Positions 24,401-35,917 of a stretch of 64,000 nt of DNA are shown piece by piece. Origin of the DNA: Planctomycetota bacterium (GTDB lineage: Bacteria; Planctomycetota; UBA1135; GCA-002686595); assembly GCA_014237855.1 (NCBI GenBank), contig JABACD010000010.1, positions 62,001 through 126,000 on the forward strand, given 5' to 3'. The notes beneath the pieces were generated by a model that saw nothing but the letters and a program-made list of their open reading frames with translations, searched no databases and had not been told where the DNA came from. Both the position numbers and the translations under genes were made by a program. Position 1 is the first letter of the stretch, and every line of letters starts with the position of its first letter.

Positions 24401-25417
24401 ATGACGATCCTGGTGAATGCCCATACCCACCTCTACAGCGGACTCGTATCGCTGGGGATGCCCGAAGCCGTGCCGGCTCCAGGCTCCTTTCTCGAGATCC
24501 TCGAGCTGATCTGGTGGCGCCTCGACCGCTCACTCGATGCCGACTCTCTCCGCGCGGCTGCGCGCTTCTATGTGGTCAATGCCCTTCGAGGTGGTACCAC
24601 AGCTCTGGTGGATCATCACGAGTCGCCAGGAATGATCGAGGGATCACTCGACATCCTCGCTGACGCCTGCGAGGAGTTCGGGATGCCTGCCCTGCTCTGC
24701 TATGGCGCCAGCGAGAGGAATGGAGGAGTTGAGGAGGCCCAGCGTGGACTGGCAGAGTGCCGGCGCTTCCACAAGGAGCGCGCCACTGAGCGCGTGCGTG
24801 GACTCGTTGGTCTGCATGCCTGCTTCACAGTCAGCGACGAGACGATTCGAGAGGCGGCCTGCCTGGCCCGGGAGCTCGGTACCGTCATGCATCTCCACCT
24901 TGCAGAGGATCAGGTGGATGCGAGGGATGCTCGGGAGAGGGGCTACGAGGGCGTCGTCGATCGGCTTGAGCAGCTCGATGCCCTGGTGCCGGGGTCGATC
25001 CTGGCTCATGGCGTTCACCTGAGCACGGAGGAGGTCGAGCGCTGCCGTGATGCCGGCTGTTGGCTGGTACAGAACCCCCGCTCCAACAAGAACAACGGTG
25101 TCGGCTTTGCCTCGAGTCTCTCGGCGAGCTCCCGGGTCGCCCTGGGCACCGATGGCTTTCCATCTGAGATGAGGGTGGAGGAGACCGAGCTGGTCTCACT
25201 GGGGGCGGCCCATGGGCTCTCAGCGGAGGATGCACGGGCACGGCTGGAGAACGGGGAGCGTCTCGCGAGTAGCTGGTGGTCGGCGGAGGTTCTCAGTACG
25301 GGGCATGCAGTCCTCGCCACCGAGCAACTGGTCGACATCGGGAGGTGTGCAGAGAAACAGGCCGCGCTCCTCTGGCAGCGGATGGCGGATGACGGCGCGC
25401 GAGCGCTCGAGGAGTGA
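24401..25417 (+). CDS. ssnA: SsnA-like amidohydrolase, shortened form
   Basis: A 338-residue metal-dependent hydrolase. Metal and substrate motifs match E. coli SsnA: NAHTHLYSGL (His8, His10) at the very start, LIWWRLDRSLD, DHHESPG, LHLAED, NPRSNKNN and ALGTDGFPSEM. SsnA is ~440 residues; this protein lacks the N-terminal beta strands and most of the C-terminal beta-sandwich domain, keeping mainly the TIM barrel. SsnA belongs to clusters for purine/urate breakdown, where it is thought to open a reduced purine ring. It lies nine bases after the XdhD-like gene and three before a PLP enzyme. Confidence 0.82.
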   Translation: MTILVNAHTHLYSGLVSLGMPEAVPAPGSFLEILELIWWRLDRSLDADSLRAAARFYVVNALRGGTTALVDHHESPGMIEGSLDILADACEEFGMPALLCYGASERNGGVEEAQRGLAECRRFHKERATERVRGLVGLHACFTVSDETIREAACLARELGTVMHLHLAEDQVDARDARERGYEGVVDRLEQLDALVPGSILAHGVHLSTEEVERCRDAGCWLVQNPRSNKNNGVGFASSLSASSRVALGTDGFPSEMRVEETELVSLGAAHGLSAEDARARLENGERLASSWWSAEVLSTGHAVLATEQLVDIGRCAEKQAALLWQRMADDGARALEE

Positions 25418-25420
25418 CAG

Positions 25421-26908
<1,488 letters not shown>

Positions 26909-26916
26909 GGGGCGAG

Positions 26917-28287
26917 ATGAACACGTCAGGTCTCTTGCTTCGCTGTACTGCTTGCGGCCGAGAGATCGATCTCCTACGTGAGCTTCCGTTTGGTTGCCCG
27001 GAGGCACAAGCGGGCGACGATCGCGATCATTTGCTCTCGATCGTCCAGAAGGCCTCTCCAGGTGACTGGCCAGTGAGCCTGGACCCCAACCCATTTCAAC
27101 GCTTCGCGGTGTTCAGCGTGGCCAGATCACTGGCGGACTGCATCGGCCTCTCCCGCCAGGACTACCTCGAACAGGTGAAGGAGTTGAACCAGGCGGTCGA
27201 GGCCGTGGCTGGCACGGGGTTCGTGACAACTCCTTATCTTCGCGACGAGACCCAAGGAGTGTGGATCAAGGATGAGACCCAGGGGGTGGCGGGTTCTCAC
27301 AAGGCCCGTCATCTGATGGGGATCGCGCTCTATCTGACCCTGGCAGTACGCGTTCCGACCCTGGCCGCTCAACTCGCCGATGCTCCGCTTGCAGTGGCGA
27401 GCTGTGGAAATGCAGCCCTGGCTGCGGCGAGCCTGGCCGCGGCAATCGGGCGAGACATCGACGTCTACATTCCCAGCTGGGCAGACCCATCGATCGTCGA
27501 GCGACTCGAACGACTCGGTGCTCGCTTGCACACCTGCGAGCGCGGCGCGGATGCTGCTCCCGGTGATCCCTGCTATCACGCCTTCGTGAAGGCCCTGGAG
27601 CGTGGAGCGATTCCCTTCACCTGCCAGGGGAATCGCAACGGCCTGGCCATGGATGGAGGGCGTAGCCTGGCCTGGGAGCTGGCCGAACAGCACATGAGCA
27701 GCGGGTCGCCACACCTGGAGCGCCTGCTCGTCCAGGTCGGGGGTGGGGCCCTGGCAAGCAGCACCCTGCAGGGGCTGTGGCTGGCGCGAGATGCGCAGGT
27801 GATCCCCGAGCTTCCTGTCCTCCATGCTGTGCAGGTCGAGTGTGCCCAGCCGCTGGTCGGCGCATGGCGCCGGCTTGCAGCTGAGCTGGCAGGAAGGCAG
27901 GCTCCCGACCACGAGCTGGCCAGGATCATTCATCTCCAGCGTAGCTCCGAGGAGATCCACGAGGCCATGGGGACAGCGATGCAGAAGCGTTCGAGGTACA
28001 TGGTCCCCATCTCTGAGCCGCCCTGTAGCGTCGCTGACGGTATCCTCGATGACGAGACCTACGACGGCTTCGCAACCATGCTGGGCATGTTCCTGACAGG
28101 GGGCTGGCCGGTTGTCGTGGACGAGGAGCTGCTTGTTCGAGCCCGTGACGAGGGGGCGGCCTCCAGCGGGGTGAAGGTCTCGGCCACGGGGAGCGCCGGA
28201 CTGGCTGGGCTCCTGGCGTTACGCTCCGCAGGGCTTGTCCCCGAGGAGGAGCAGGTGGCAGTTCTCTTTACAGGAGTGGCGAGATGA
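26917..28287 (+). CDS. Threonine-synthase/ammonia-lyase-like PLP enzyme
   Basis: A 456-residue fold-type II PLP enzyme. An N-terminal Cys-rich patch (Cys10-x2-Cys13 and Cys27) resembles the zinc-like entry of some threonine synthases. The PLP lysine is Lys129 in VAGSHKARH, preceded by IKDETQG, which parallels VKDES in DpaL/YgeX. The Asn loop is ASCGNAA and the glycine loop QVGGGALA. It starts eight bases after the other PLP gene and overlaps the amidase gene by four bases (ATGA). The context suggests elimination of ammonia from 2,3-diaminopropionate or a related amino acid, but threonine-like substrates remain possible. Confidence 0.75.
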   Translation: MNTSGLLLRCTACGREIDLLRELPFGCPEAQAGDDRDHLLSIVQKASPGDWPVSLDPNPFQRFAVFSVARSLADCIGLSRQDYLEQVKELNQAVEAVAGTGFVTTPYLRDETQGVWIKDETQGVAGSHKARHLMGIALYLTLAVRVPTLAAQLADAPLAVASCGNAALAAASLAAAIGRDIDVYIPSWADPSIVERLERLGARLHTCERGADAAPGDPCYHAFVKALERGAIPFTCQGNRNGLAMDGGRSLAWELAEQHMSSGSPHLERLLVQVGGGALASSTLQGLWLARDAQVIPELPVLHAVQVECAQPLVGAWRRLAAELAGRQAPDHELARIIHLQRSSEEIHEAMGTAMQKRSRYMVPISEPPCSVADGILDDETYDGFATMLGMFLTGGWPVVVDEELLVRARDEGAASSGVKVSATGSAGLAGLLALRSAGLVPEEEQVAVLFTGVAR

Positions 28288-29216
28288 GCCGAGTGCTGAG
28301 AGTCGCGATGACGGAGACGAAGAACGTCTACTCACCGATGCCCACCGAGGCTGGGAACCAGGCCTCGCTCCGAGGCAAGCTGGATGATGTCCGCGAGGCG
28401 AATCTCGGTCATCACACGGAGTTGATTGCTGAGGCTGCCAGGGCGGGTGCTCGTGTCCTCTGCTGTGGTGAGCTCTTCGCTGGTCCCTACTTCGCCTGCA
28501 GCGAAGAGCCGCTGTGGCTCGACTTCGCCGAGGACGCCCTGTCCGGTCCCACGGTCAGCGCCCTGTCTCCAGTCGCGCTCGAGCACTCCATGATCCTCGT
28601 GGCACCGATCTACGAGTATTGCTCGGACTCAGGCAAGCGATTCAACACGGCCGTGGTCATCAACGAGAGTGGTGAGGTCATTGGCAAGTATCGCAAGACT
28701 CATATCCCGCAGGGGACCAATGAGGAGGGCAGCTTCTGTGAGCGGGCCTACTACGAGGCTAGTGATGGTCGGCTTGGGGACTGGCCGGCGAACGTCTCTA
28801 GCAATCCATACTTCCCTGTGTTCGAGACCTCTCGGGTCAAGCTGGGGGTCGCGATCTGCTATGACCGTCACTTCGAAGGCTCTGTGCGAAGCCTGGCGAA
28901 GGGCGGAGCAGAGCTGGTGTTCTGTCCAGCGGTGACCTTTGGGGCCGAAGCACGAAGGATGTGGGAGCTCGAGTTCCCCGTGGAGGCAGCCCGTCATCGT
29001 CTCTTCATTGGAGGGTCGAATCGGCGCGGAGCAGAGGCACCATGGGATCAGGAGTTCTTCGGAGGCAGCTACTTCGTGGGTCCCGAAGGCAGCCTGGAGG
29101 ATCCGAGTTGCACGGGGGAGCTGGTGATGGCTGATCTGGACCTGGAGAGCCTCGGCGAGGCCGGCTCTTCCGGATGGAGCCTGCGGGCGGACGCCAGGCC
29201 GGAGATCTATGAATGA
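28284..29216 (+). CDS. Beta-ureidopropionase-like amidase (nitrilase superfamily)
   Basis: A 310-residue carbon-nitrogen hydrolase. The triad is Glu63 ([11 protein letters not shown]), Lys138 ([10 protein letters not shown]) and Cys192 ([11 protein letters not shown]). The segments around Glu63 and Cys192 resemble eukaryotic beta-ureidopropionase and N-carbamoyl-amino-acid amidases more than nitrilases. Such enzymes release CO2 and ammonia from a ureido group. It overlaps the preceding PLP gene by four bases, so a role in the same pathway is likely: removal of a carbamoyl group from a ureido or diureido acid derived from purine breakdown. N-carbamoylputrescine is an alternative substrate. Confidence 0.82.
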   Translation: MSRVLRVAMTETKNVYSPMPTEAGNQASLRGKLDDVREANLGHHTELIAEAARAGARVLCCGELFAGPYFACSEEPLWLDFAEDALSGPTVSALSPVALEHSMILVAPIYEYCSDSGKRFNTAVVINESGEVIGKYRKTHIPQGTNEEGSFCERAYYEASDGRLGDWPANVSSNPYFPVFETSRVKLGVAICYDRHFEGSVRSLAKGGAELVFCPAVTFGAEARRMWELEFPVEAARHRLFIGGSNRRGAEAPWDQEFFGGSYFVGPEGSLEDPSCTGELVMADLDLESLGEAGSSGWSLRADARPEIYE

Positions 29217-29244
29217 GCCTCCTCACATCGAATACACTTCGAGA

Positions 29245-31200
29245 ATGAGTCACCGCACAGCACTCCTTGCAGGACTGGCCGCCGCGAGCCTCATCCAGCC
29301 AGCCACGGCTGATCGACTGGCCGTCCCCGACGGTGGCTTTGATCAGGACCCGTCGGCTACGGATGCAGTGGGCACTGTCGATGGCAAGTTCGAGCGCGTG
29401 CAAGCGGGCGGTGTGCACGGCTGGGCACTCTCCCTGAGGCCTGAGGCCAGGTACTCGACAGGCCTCACCTTACCCGGAGCTCTCGAGACAGATGCGGTAC
29501 CGGCGGACGGCTGGTACGCCCTCCTCTCAGTGGCCATCCTGGGGAGTGAGGGTCTTGGTGAAGGCGGCCTGCGGCTGCGTCTCCTCAAGGACGGGGAGCA
29601 AGAGGCCCTGGCCACTGCCGAACTTGTGACCGAGAGAAAGTTCACCCCGGCTGCGGGGGGGGCAAGGACGCTGGATGAGCATGAACAGGCGCGCCAGCTG
29701 CCGGTTGGGGAGAGAGTGTGGGTTGAGATTTCTCCCGCTGTGCTCGCCTCGGCAGCTGATGCACAGCTCCGGGTGGAGCTCGTGTCCACGGGAAGGGGGA
29801 GAGTTGTCGTGGACGACCTACGGCTCGAGCGGTTTCACAAGGCCCCCACGAAGAAGTTGATCGGGAAGGCCAATGGGAAGACTGGCCCAGATCTGATCGG
29901 TTGCGGTGCTCTCGGCCTGGTGGGAATGACCGAGCACCAGCAGGCTGCCTTTTCGATCCTCGAGGTCACCACCGAAGGCCCGGCAGAGGTCGCTGGGCTA
30001 CGAGCGGGGGATGTGGTGGTGTCCGTAGCTGGCCGTCCACTACCTGTCTCCAGTATCGCGCCGGGCTGGGATTGGTTCTATCGCAGCAACGAGGCGGTCC
30101 TGGGGCGAGCAATCGAGGCTGTGCTCAGGTCCGGAGGCGACAGGGTTGTGCTGGGGATCATGCGCGACGGGGAGCGCGTCGACCTGGAACTCAAGATGAA
30201 GGGTGAGCTTCGCCTGGATGATGGCTTTCCGCTAACTGGCGAGCTGACCGCAAGGCTGCGCAGCGACCTCATCGCCTGGACGGTTGCGAACCAGAAGCCG
30301 AATGGGGGCTGGCCTGGAACTGACGCCGTCAATCCAGCCCTTGGAGGGCTGGCGCTGCTGGGAACCAGGGATGTGGCACACAAGCAGGCCATCGAGCGCT
30401 GTGTCGACTTCGTCCTCGAGAAAAATCCCAGCCCGTCGGAGATGACCGGCCTGGCTTTTTGGACGATCTCCTTTCATGGCATCTTCCTCGCCGAGTACTA
30501 CCTGGCGAGTGGTGACGAGCGAGTGTTGCCCTGGATGCGTGAGGCCAGCGAGTGGTTGCCGAGCGCTACGCATGAGTGCAAGTGGGGCATGCAGGCCTTT
30601 GGTCACGGCCCTGATGGATTGCCCTACGACAGCAAGGCCCTGATGGCCTGTACCTCGCACCTCTTGGTTTATGACGCACTAGCTCGTCGTTGTGGTGTGA
30701 AGTCACGCGTTTGGGAGCACATCGAGGACTACGTGAGGCACTCCTGGTCCGACCCCGAGGGTGGCGGACACGGTGGGATGGGGTACAACGCTTCCTACAA
30801 GGACCAGGATGAGTTCTGGTCTCGGTCGGGGCTGACGGCCATGGCCCTGGCGCTACGTGGCAAGGAGCGATCCATGCGCATGGCTCTCTGCGTATTGATG
30901 GAGGAGCGTCACGCCTGGATGTTGAACAGTCACGCCTATGGAGAGCCGGGGGCTGCACTCGGGCTGATGGGCTTGGTGGTCGCTCATCGCTCAGCCTATG
31001 ACGACATCATGCCTCAGTGGAGCTGGCGCTTGCTGAACTCCTGGGAGCCTGGCCATGGGCTGCGTTACTCCACACCGCACATGGGCGCTCCCTACATGGG
31101 CAAGGAGAGCATCGTGAACCTGTCCTATGCCGTCCTCTCCTCGGTCGAGAATGGTGGGCTCTTGATCACGGGCGGCAAGCCGAAAGTCTGGCTCCGCTGA
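29245..31200 (+). CDS. Exported PDZ and DUF6288-like (alpha/alpha-toroid) protein
   Basis: A 651-residue exported protein; the ATG at 29245 gives a signal peptide (MSHRTALLAGLAAASLIQPATA). Residues ~20-200 form a beta-rich region, ~210-325 contain a PDZ-like domain (GPAEVAGLRAGDVVVSVAGRPL), and ~340-640 are alpha-helical with repeated NGGWPG and GHGGMGY-type motifs, as in the DUF6288/prenyltransferase-like toroid. This family is seen mostly in Planctomycetota and related phyla and has no established function. It starts 28 bases after the amidase and ends at a hairpin facing the convergent M20 gene. Its place inside a purine cluster may be accidental. Confidence 0.7.
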   Translation: MSHRTALLAGLAAASLIQPATADRLAVPDGGFDQDPSATDAVGTVDGKFERVQAGGVHGWALSLRPEARYSTGLTLPGALETDAVPADGWYALLSVAILGSEGLGEGGLRLRLLKDGEQEALATAELVTERKFTPAAGGARTLDEHEQARQLPVGERVWVEISPAVLASAADAQLRVELVSTGRGRVVVDDLRLERFHKAPTKKLIGKANGKTGPDLIGCGALGLVGMTEHQQAAFSILEVTTEGPAEVAGLRAGDVVVSVAGRPLPVSSIAPGWDWFYRSNEAVLGRAIEAVLRSGGDRVVLGIMRDGERVDLELKMKGELRLDDGFPLTGELTARLRSDLIAWTVANQKPNGGWPGTDAVNPALGGLALLGTRDVAHKQAIERCVDFVLEKNPSPSEMTGLAFWTISFHGIFLAEYYLASGDERVLPWMREASEWLPSATHECKWGMQAFGHGPDGLPYDSKALMACTSHLLVYDALARRCGVKSRVWEHIEDYVRHSWSDPEGGGHGGMGYNASYKDQDEFWSRSGLTAMALALRGKERSMRMALCVLMEERHAWMLNSHAYGEPGAALGLMGLVVAHRSAYDDIMPQWSWRLLNSWEPGHGLRYSTPHMGAPYMGKESIVNLSYAVLSSVENGGLLITGGKPKVWLR

Positions 31201-31207
31201 GTCAATT

Positions 31208-31224
31208 GGACGAGCTTCTCGTCC
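31208..31224. terminator. Hairpin between convergent genes
   Basis: A perfect 7-bp stem GGACGAG/CTCGTCC with a CTT loop fills most of the 36 bases between the DUF6288 gene and the M20 hydrolase gene, which face each other. It has no T-tract, so termination strength is uncertain. Confidence 0.55.
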
Positions 31225-31236
31225 GGGCGCGATGGC

Positions 31237-32490
31237 TCACCCGGTGGAGCGGACTCCGGCCAGTGCGAGGACCATGCGCAGCAAGACATCGCCCCCTGCC
31301 TGAATCTCCTCGGGAGCCGTGTACTCGTGGATGTTGTGGCTGATACCGCCCTTGCTTGGAACAAAGATCATTGTGGACGGACAGTTGGGTGCAAACATCT
31401 GGGCATCGTGGCCTGCGCCACTGGGCATACGCCGCACGCTGTGCCCCAGGTCAGTGGCGTGCTTCTCCACCAGCCCAATCAGGCGCTGGCTGAAGGCTAC
31501 AGGAGCAAATCGGGCCAGAATCCGGGTCTCGAGCTCGAGGCCCTCGTGATCGGCCAGGCTCTTGGCGTACTCGAGTGTCTGGCGTTCCACTCGCTTGAGT
31601 ACCTGGTCATCGGTATTGCGTAGGTCGACCGTCATGCGTGCTTGATTGGCGATGACATTGACCAGGTTGGGCTGTAGCTGAACCGATCCCACCGTCGCCA
31701 CCTGATCGCCGCCGTGGTCGAGTGCCAGGTCTCGGACGAAGCAGGCCAGGTCGGCCGCAGCGTAGCCGGCGTCATGACGGAGGCGCATGGGCGTCGTACC
31801 CGCATGGTTGGATACCCCGCTCCACAGGAACTCGGTCCAGGAGATCCCTTGAACACCCTCCACCGCACCAATCATGAAGCCCTCTTCCTCGAGGAGCGGC
31901 CCCTGCTCCACGTGTAGCTCGATGAAGGCCGAGGCGCGTTGGGAGCCACAGGGGCTCTCGCCTGCATATCCGATTGCCTCCAGGTCTGCACCAACGGTTG
32001 TCCCATCGATACCCTCGACGGCCAGCATCTCCTCGAGGTCCAGTGAGCCCTGGTGTACACCGCTGCCCATCATGTCGGGCGCAAAGCGAGCCCCCTCTTC
32101 GTTGGTGAAGATGGCCACGGCGATGGGGAGTTCGGTCTCGATTCCGGCTTCGGCGAGACACTGAAGGACCTCCAGGCCTGCCAGCACTCCCAGGTTGCCG
32201 TCGTAGGCTCCACCGGTTGCGACGGTGTCGATATGAGAGCCAATGAAGACAGGAGGTGCATCCACGTGCCCTGCGCGGAGTCCCATGATGTTCCCGATGC
32301 GGTCCACGGACACGCTCAGCCCTAGCTCGGTCATCCAGGAGATGACCAGATCACGACCAGCCTTGTCCGCCGGTGTCAGGGCGAGGCGACAGACGCCGCC
32401 ACCCTTCAGTGCACCAACCTGTGCCAGAGCTTGAATTCTCTCACAGAGGCGAGAGCCTTGGACCGAGAGATGGATCTGGGGGGTGCTCAT
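31237..32490 (-). CDS. M20-family N-carbamoyl-amino-acid / allantoate-type amidohydrolase
   Basis: A 417-residue Zn-dependent hydrolase of the allantoate amidohydrolase/hydantoinase-carbamoylase group. Metal motifs are present: GSHIDTV, GAYDGNLGVL, TNEEGARF, IELHVEQGP and the terminal ISHNIHEYT. These enzymes cleave the ureido group of N-carbamoyl-L-amino acids or allantoate. Its first codon overlaps the stop of the YgfK-like gene (shared bases 32487-32490), so the two are coupled. With the beta-ureidopropionase-like enzyme on the other strand it could remove both ureido groups from a 2,3-diureidopropionate-type compound. Confidence 0.87.
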   Translation of the reverse strand: MSTPQIHLSVQGSRLCERIQALAQVGALKGGGVCRLALTPADKAGRDLVISWMTELGLSVSVDRIGNIMGLRAGHVDAPPVFIGSHIDTVATGGAYDGNLGVLAGLEVLQCLAEAGIETELPIAVAIFTNEEGARFAPDMMGSGVHQGSLDLEEMLAVEGIDGTTVGADLEAIGYAGESPCGSQRASAFIELHVEQGPLLEEEGFMIGAVEGVQGISWTEFLWSGVSNHAGTTPMRLRHDAGYAAADLACFVRDLALDHGGDQVATVGSVQLQPNLVNVIANQARMTVDLRNTDDQVLKRVERQTLEYAKSLADHEGLELETRILARFAPVAFSQRLIGLVEKHATDLGHSVRRMPSGAGHDAQMFAPNCPSTMIFVPSKGGISHNIHEYTAPEEIQAGGDVLLRMVLALAGVRSTG

Positions 32491-34535
32491 CGGGAGGTTT
32501 CCATGGAGCTAAGGTAGTTGAGCTGGTCGGCCTCGTAGACGCTCTCACGTACGAGCATCAGCAATCTCAGATAGGTGAGGTCTACCTCTTCATCGGCCCA
32601 CCCCTCGCAGTTCAGCTCTGGATGCCGTGGGTCGAGACTCAGCTCGAAGCCGGGTCCGCCGAATCGGAGGCGCTCACCTTCCGTACTGAGCAGGAAGGCG
32701 CGCCCTCCAAATCGTCCGTGAAGGGTCGCAGGAGCTGCCTCGCTGTCGAGGGCAAAGCCATCGAGGTCAGCGAACTCGCGCCAGTCCTCGACTGTGCGAA
32801 AGAAGCGTGGCTTGATCATGTAGGGGCCGCCATCTTCGGGGCAGAAGACGTCACAGTTCCCGCAGTCATTGCAGAAGTCGGCGAAGTTCGCGTACTGGAC
32901 TTCTTGTCCGATGGAGAGCTGGCCCTCCTCGCGCACGACCCAGCCCTCGCCATCGGAAAGCAGCTTGACGATGGGCACCTCCAGCGGGCCGAGCCGGAAT
33001 GAGAAGTTCGCGCCGTTAGGGCAGACCGGCACGCACTTGTCGCAGGCGATGCAATCGAAAGTCTCCAGCGCACTGTCGATCTTCTTGGGAGGCCTGTCGT
33101 TACGCCCCCTGGAATATCGCTCATCATCGAGCAAGCGCTCGACGTAGTGCCGTGTGCCAAGGCGACGGGCTTCACGGACCCAGGATTCGAAGAGTGCATC
33201 ACCCGCGGCAGCTCTCAAGTCGCCGGACGCGGTGAGAGCAGCCTCGCAATCAGCCCGGCGTCTGGGTTCGAGCTGTCCGAGCGCTGAGAGTGCCTGCGAG
33301 CCCAGGCCATAGGCCAGGATGGCAAACTCCTCCAGATCCGTCGCGTTCACGGCAGCCATTCGCCCGGCCAGCGATTGGTAGTACTTCTCGCCTCGGCGAT
33401 ATCCACCAGTCTTGAGCAGGTCACTGCAGGTTGTGACAGGCAGCAGCCCGAGGGCTGCTGCGTCTGGGAAGTTGTGACGATCGATTCCAGCCGAGAAGGA
33501 GACCGGGAAGCGCATGCCAAAGTGCTCTCGAAAGTCATCTACAAGGCACATGGCCAGCACATGTAGGGGCGGGCCGGAGAGATACATGCGCTCCTCACTC
33601 GCTGGAAAGAAGTCGCGATGATTCTCGACGATCAGGGTGTTGGTGAACTTGACTCCGAAACCGAGGTTGCGATCACTGGCAAGGATTCCCAGCCGCTCGC
33701 AGAAGGAGGTCATCTCTTCCCAGTGGGTGTCCTCGTCGAATGCGGCTTGCGGAACTCGCTCCTCGGAATAGCCAAGTCGTTCGTGCAGCACCTGTTGCAC
33801 GCGGTCGGGGCCCAGTAGCGTCGGGTTGAGCTTGACGATCGTGTGAAGTCCCTTGTCCTCGATGAGGTGGCGAGCGATGCCCTCGATCTCATCCGACGGA
33901 CAGCCGTGAAAGGTGCTCAGGGTCACCTGGTCCGAGATGCGCGTCTGGAAGTCGAGGTGGCGGTACTCCGCGGGCAGCTTGGGGCGCAGGCGCTCGATGA
34001 CCTCGGTGGCGTCCATCATCGAATCGATGAATCCCTGGACCCGGGAGCTTCGGATGCCCTCGAGGTCGTAGCCAAGGCTGAGATCAAAGAGGGTGTCTGC
34101 GAAACCGGGCGTCAGCGGGACCAGGCCACTCACCTGGAGGACCTCGATCAACATCGAGGCCTTGACGTACTCCTCCAGTGACTCCCAGACGCGGAGCTCC
34201 TGGCTCCACTCGACGTTGTAGCCGACCGTGGCCATGTCGATACAGGGGCGGGGGATCTGCAGCCGATCATTGACCTGCACGGTCTTCAGCTCCATGACCC
34301 TGCAGCCAGCGAGCCAGGAGAGGACGATGTTCTGGGCCATCTGAGTGTGAGGCCCAGCGGCGGGTCCCAGCGGTGAGGAGGCCCTCGATCCGTGCATCTG
34401 AACCGAGAAGTCGAGCTCTGTGTCACCGAAGTACCCAGAGGCAAGCGGGAGGTCGAAGAGCTTCTGCTCTCGCTCCAGCTCCAGCAGTGAGCGTCTTACG
34501 AGCTGGTCAAAGGGGTAGGGGCGTAGTTCGGTCAT
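32487..34535 (-). CDS. ygfK: YgfK-like iron-sulfur oxidoreductase, shortened
   Basis: A 682-residue homologue of YgfK, called putative selenate reductase in E. coli. The N-terminal ~450 residues match its dihydroorotate-dehydrogenase-like domain (PYPFDQLVRRSLLELE, FGDTELDFSVQMHGSRAS, GPAAGPHTQMAQN, MELKTVQVND). Two [4Fe-4S] motifs follow, Cys495/498/501/505 and Cys555/558/561/565. Full-length YgfK is ~1030 residues with an FAD/NAD(P)H oxidoreductase domain between these parts; that domain is absent here. Electrons must therefore come from another partner. YgfK occurs in urate/purine-degrading clusters with SsnA and XdhD. It is coupled by overlap to the M20 hydrolase. Confidence 0.87.
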   Translation of the reverse strand: MTELRPYPFDQLVRRSLLELEREQKLFDLPLASGYFGDTELDFSVQMHGSRASSPLGPAAGPHTQMAQNIVLSWLAGCRVMELKTVQVNDRLQIPRPCIDMATVGYNVEWSQELRVWESLEEYVKASMLIEVLQVSGLVPLTPGFADTLFDLSLGYDLEGIRSSRVQGFIDSMMDATEVIERLRPKLPAEYRHLDFQTRISDQVTLSTFHGCPSDEIEGIARHLIEDKGLHTIVKLNPTLLGPDRVQQVLHERLGYSEERVPQAAFDEDTHWEEMTSFCERLGILASDRNLGFGVKFTNTLIVENHRDFFPASEERMYLSGPPLHVLAMCLVDDFREHFGMRFPVSFSAGIDRHNFPDAAALGLLPVTTCSDLLKTGGYRRGEKYYQSLAGRMAAVNATDLEEFAILAYGLGSQALSALGQLEPRRRADCEAALTASGDLRAAAGDALFESWVREARRLGTRHYVERLLDDERYSRGRNDRPPKKIDSALETFDCIACDKCVPVCPNGANFSFRLGPLEVPIVKLLSDGEGWVVREEGQLSIGQEVQYANFADFCNDCGNCDVFCPEDGGPYMIKPRFFRTVEDWREFADLDGFALDSEAAPATLHGRFGGRAFLLSTEGERLRFGGPGFELSLDPRHPELNCEGWADEEVDLTYLRLLMLVRESVYEADQLNYLSSMETSR

Positions 34536-34666
34536 CGTCTCGAGCGCCTTCGAGTTCTACGGCTCTGGGAGCCCTGCGCCAGAGAGTTGACTCGATGGTC
34601 CTCGCAGCCGCTGACGCAAGGGTACGTCCTGAGGCTCCTACAAGCCTCCCCCGGGTTCCCATGCAC

Positions 34667-35839
34667 TCAGCGAACCCCGAGAAGGTGCTCGATCATCAAC
34701 TGGTCGAGGCGCTCGTACCCGAGACCTTTCCTTGCGATGGCCGATGCATCAATCTTCTGGGTACGAAGGGCCGCAGCATTCTCGCTGCTGTAGCTACGAG
34801 TGAGCTGTTCGAGGGCCTCGTCTTGCTCGCTGGCGATCAGCTCCCGAACCTCGGGGTCTGCATCAAAGGCTTGTGCCTTCTCCTTGAGGATGTTGTAGGT
34901 GCGCATGCAACCCCTCGCGAAGTCCCAGACCCCCTCCTCGTCTTCAGAGCGGTACGCGTGGGCATCGAAGTGGCGCGGCCCGCTGTAACGCTCGCCTCCA
35001 CAGGTGCCTTCCAGGAGTCGGATCAGCAGCAGTGCCTGCTTGGGATCCTCCGACCCGAAGCGCAGATCCTGGTCGTAGCGACCGATTTTCTGGGAGTTGA
35101 GGTCAATGTGGAACAGCTTCCCCGCTTCCATGGCCTGGGCGACACCGTGGGGGAAGGACAGACCGGCCATGGTCTCGTGGGCCACCTCTGGATTGACGCC
35201 CACCATCTCCTCGTGCTCGAGGGTCGAGATGAAGTGCAGCATATGACCCGTGGTGGAGAAGTAGATGTCGCTGCGAGGCTCGTTGGGCTTGGCCTCGAGG
35301 GCGAAGCACAGGTCATAGCTGTTGTCCTTGACGTAGCTGGTCAGGAAGTTCATTGCCTCACGCTGACGCTTCACGGCCGTACGCGGGTCACGACACGCGT
35401 CCGCCTCGGTACCCTCGCGGCCTCCCCAGAAGACGTAGGTCTTGGCGCCCAGCTCCACGCCCAGGTCGATCGCGTCCATGGTCTTTCGGATCGCAAAGGC
35501 GCGGACCTTGGGGTCGTTCGATGTGAAGGCACCGTCCTTGAAGACCGGGTGACTGAACAGGTTGGTCGTCGCCATGGGGACCACCATCCCACTGTCCTCG
35601 AGTGTGGCCTTGAACTCCGCGACGATGCTGTCGCGCTCCGATGCGGAGGCGTCGAAGGGCACCAGGTCGTTGTCGTGCAGATTGACCCCCCAGGCCCCAC
35701 ACTCGGCCAGCTTCCGAACCAGGTGATTTGGGTTCTGCACCGGACGTGTCGGGCCCCCAAAGGGGTCGCGGCCGGGGTTCCCGACGGTCCAGAGTCCAAA
35801 GGAGAAGAGGTCGGTCTTTTCGGGGGCGTAGCTACTCAT
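34667..35839 (-). CDS. xylA: Xylose isomerase
   Basis: A 390-residue D-xylose (glucose) isomerase of the short, Actinobacteria-like class I type. It shows [27 protein letters not shown] with the catalytic His, [19 protein letters not shown] with metal-binding Glu/Lys and HFDAHAYR. It interconverts xylose and xylulose in the cytoplasm using two divalent metals. The ATG at 35839 is chosen; upstream codons in frame are Arg/Cys-rich. It has no obvious pathway partner here: ygfK starts 131 bases away and a lipid-type fusion gene ends 78 bases upstream. Confidence 0.93.
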   Translation of the reverse strand: MSSYAPEKTDLFSFGLWTVGNPGRDPFGGPTRPVQNPNHLVRKLAECGAWGVNLHDNDLVPFDASASERDSIVAEFKATLEDSGMVVPMATTNLFSHPVFKDGAFTSNDPKVRAFAIRKTMDAIDLGVELGAKTYVFWGGREGTEADACRDPRTAVKRQREAMNFLTSYVKDNSYDLCFALEAKPNEPRSDIYFSTTGHMLHFISTLEHEEMVGVNPEVAHETMAGLSFPHGVAQAMEAGKLFHIDLNSQKIGRYDQDLRFGSEDPKQALLLIRLLEGTCGGERYSGPRHFDAHAYRSEDEEGVWDFARGCMRTYNILKEKAQAFDADPEVRELIASEQDEALEQLTRSYSSENAAALRTQKIDASAIARKGLGYERLDQLMIEHLLGVR

Positions 35840-35917
35840 GGGGGCGATCCTACATCGCGCGCGGCGAGAGCACAAAAGTTCACCAGCCCAGCTGACCTCA
35901 ACTGGCGGTGACGGGCG

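Noticed and set aside
34373-35911. A 512-codon plus-strand open frame opposite ygfK and xylA
   Set aside because: It runs antisense to two confidently identified genes and its translation has no domain pattern.
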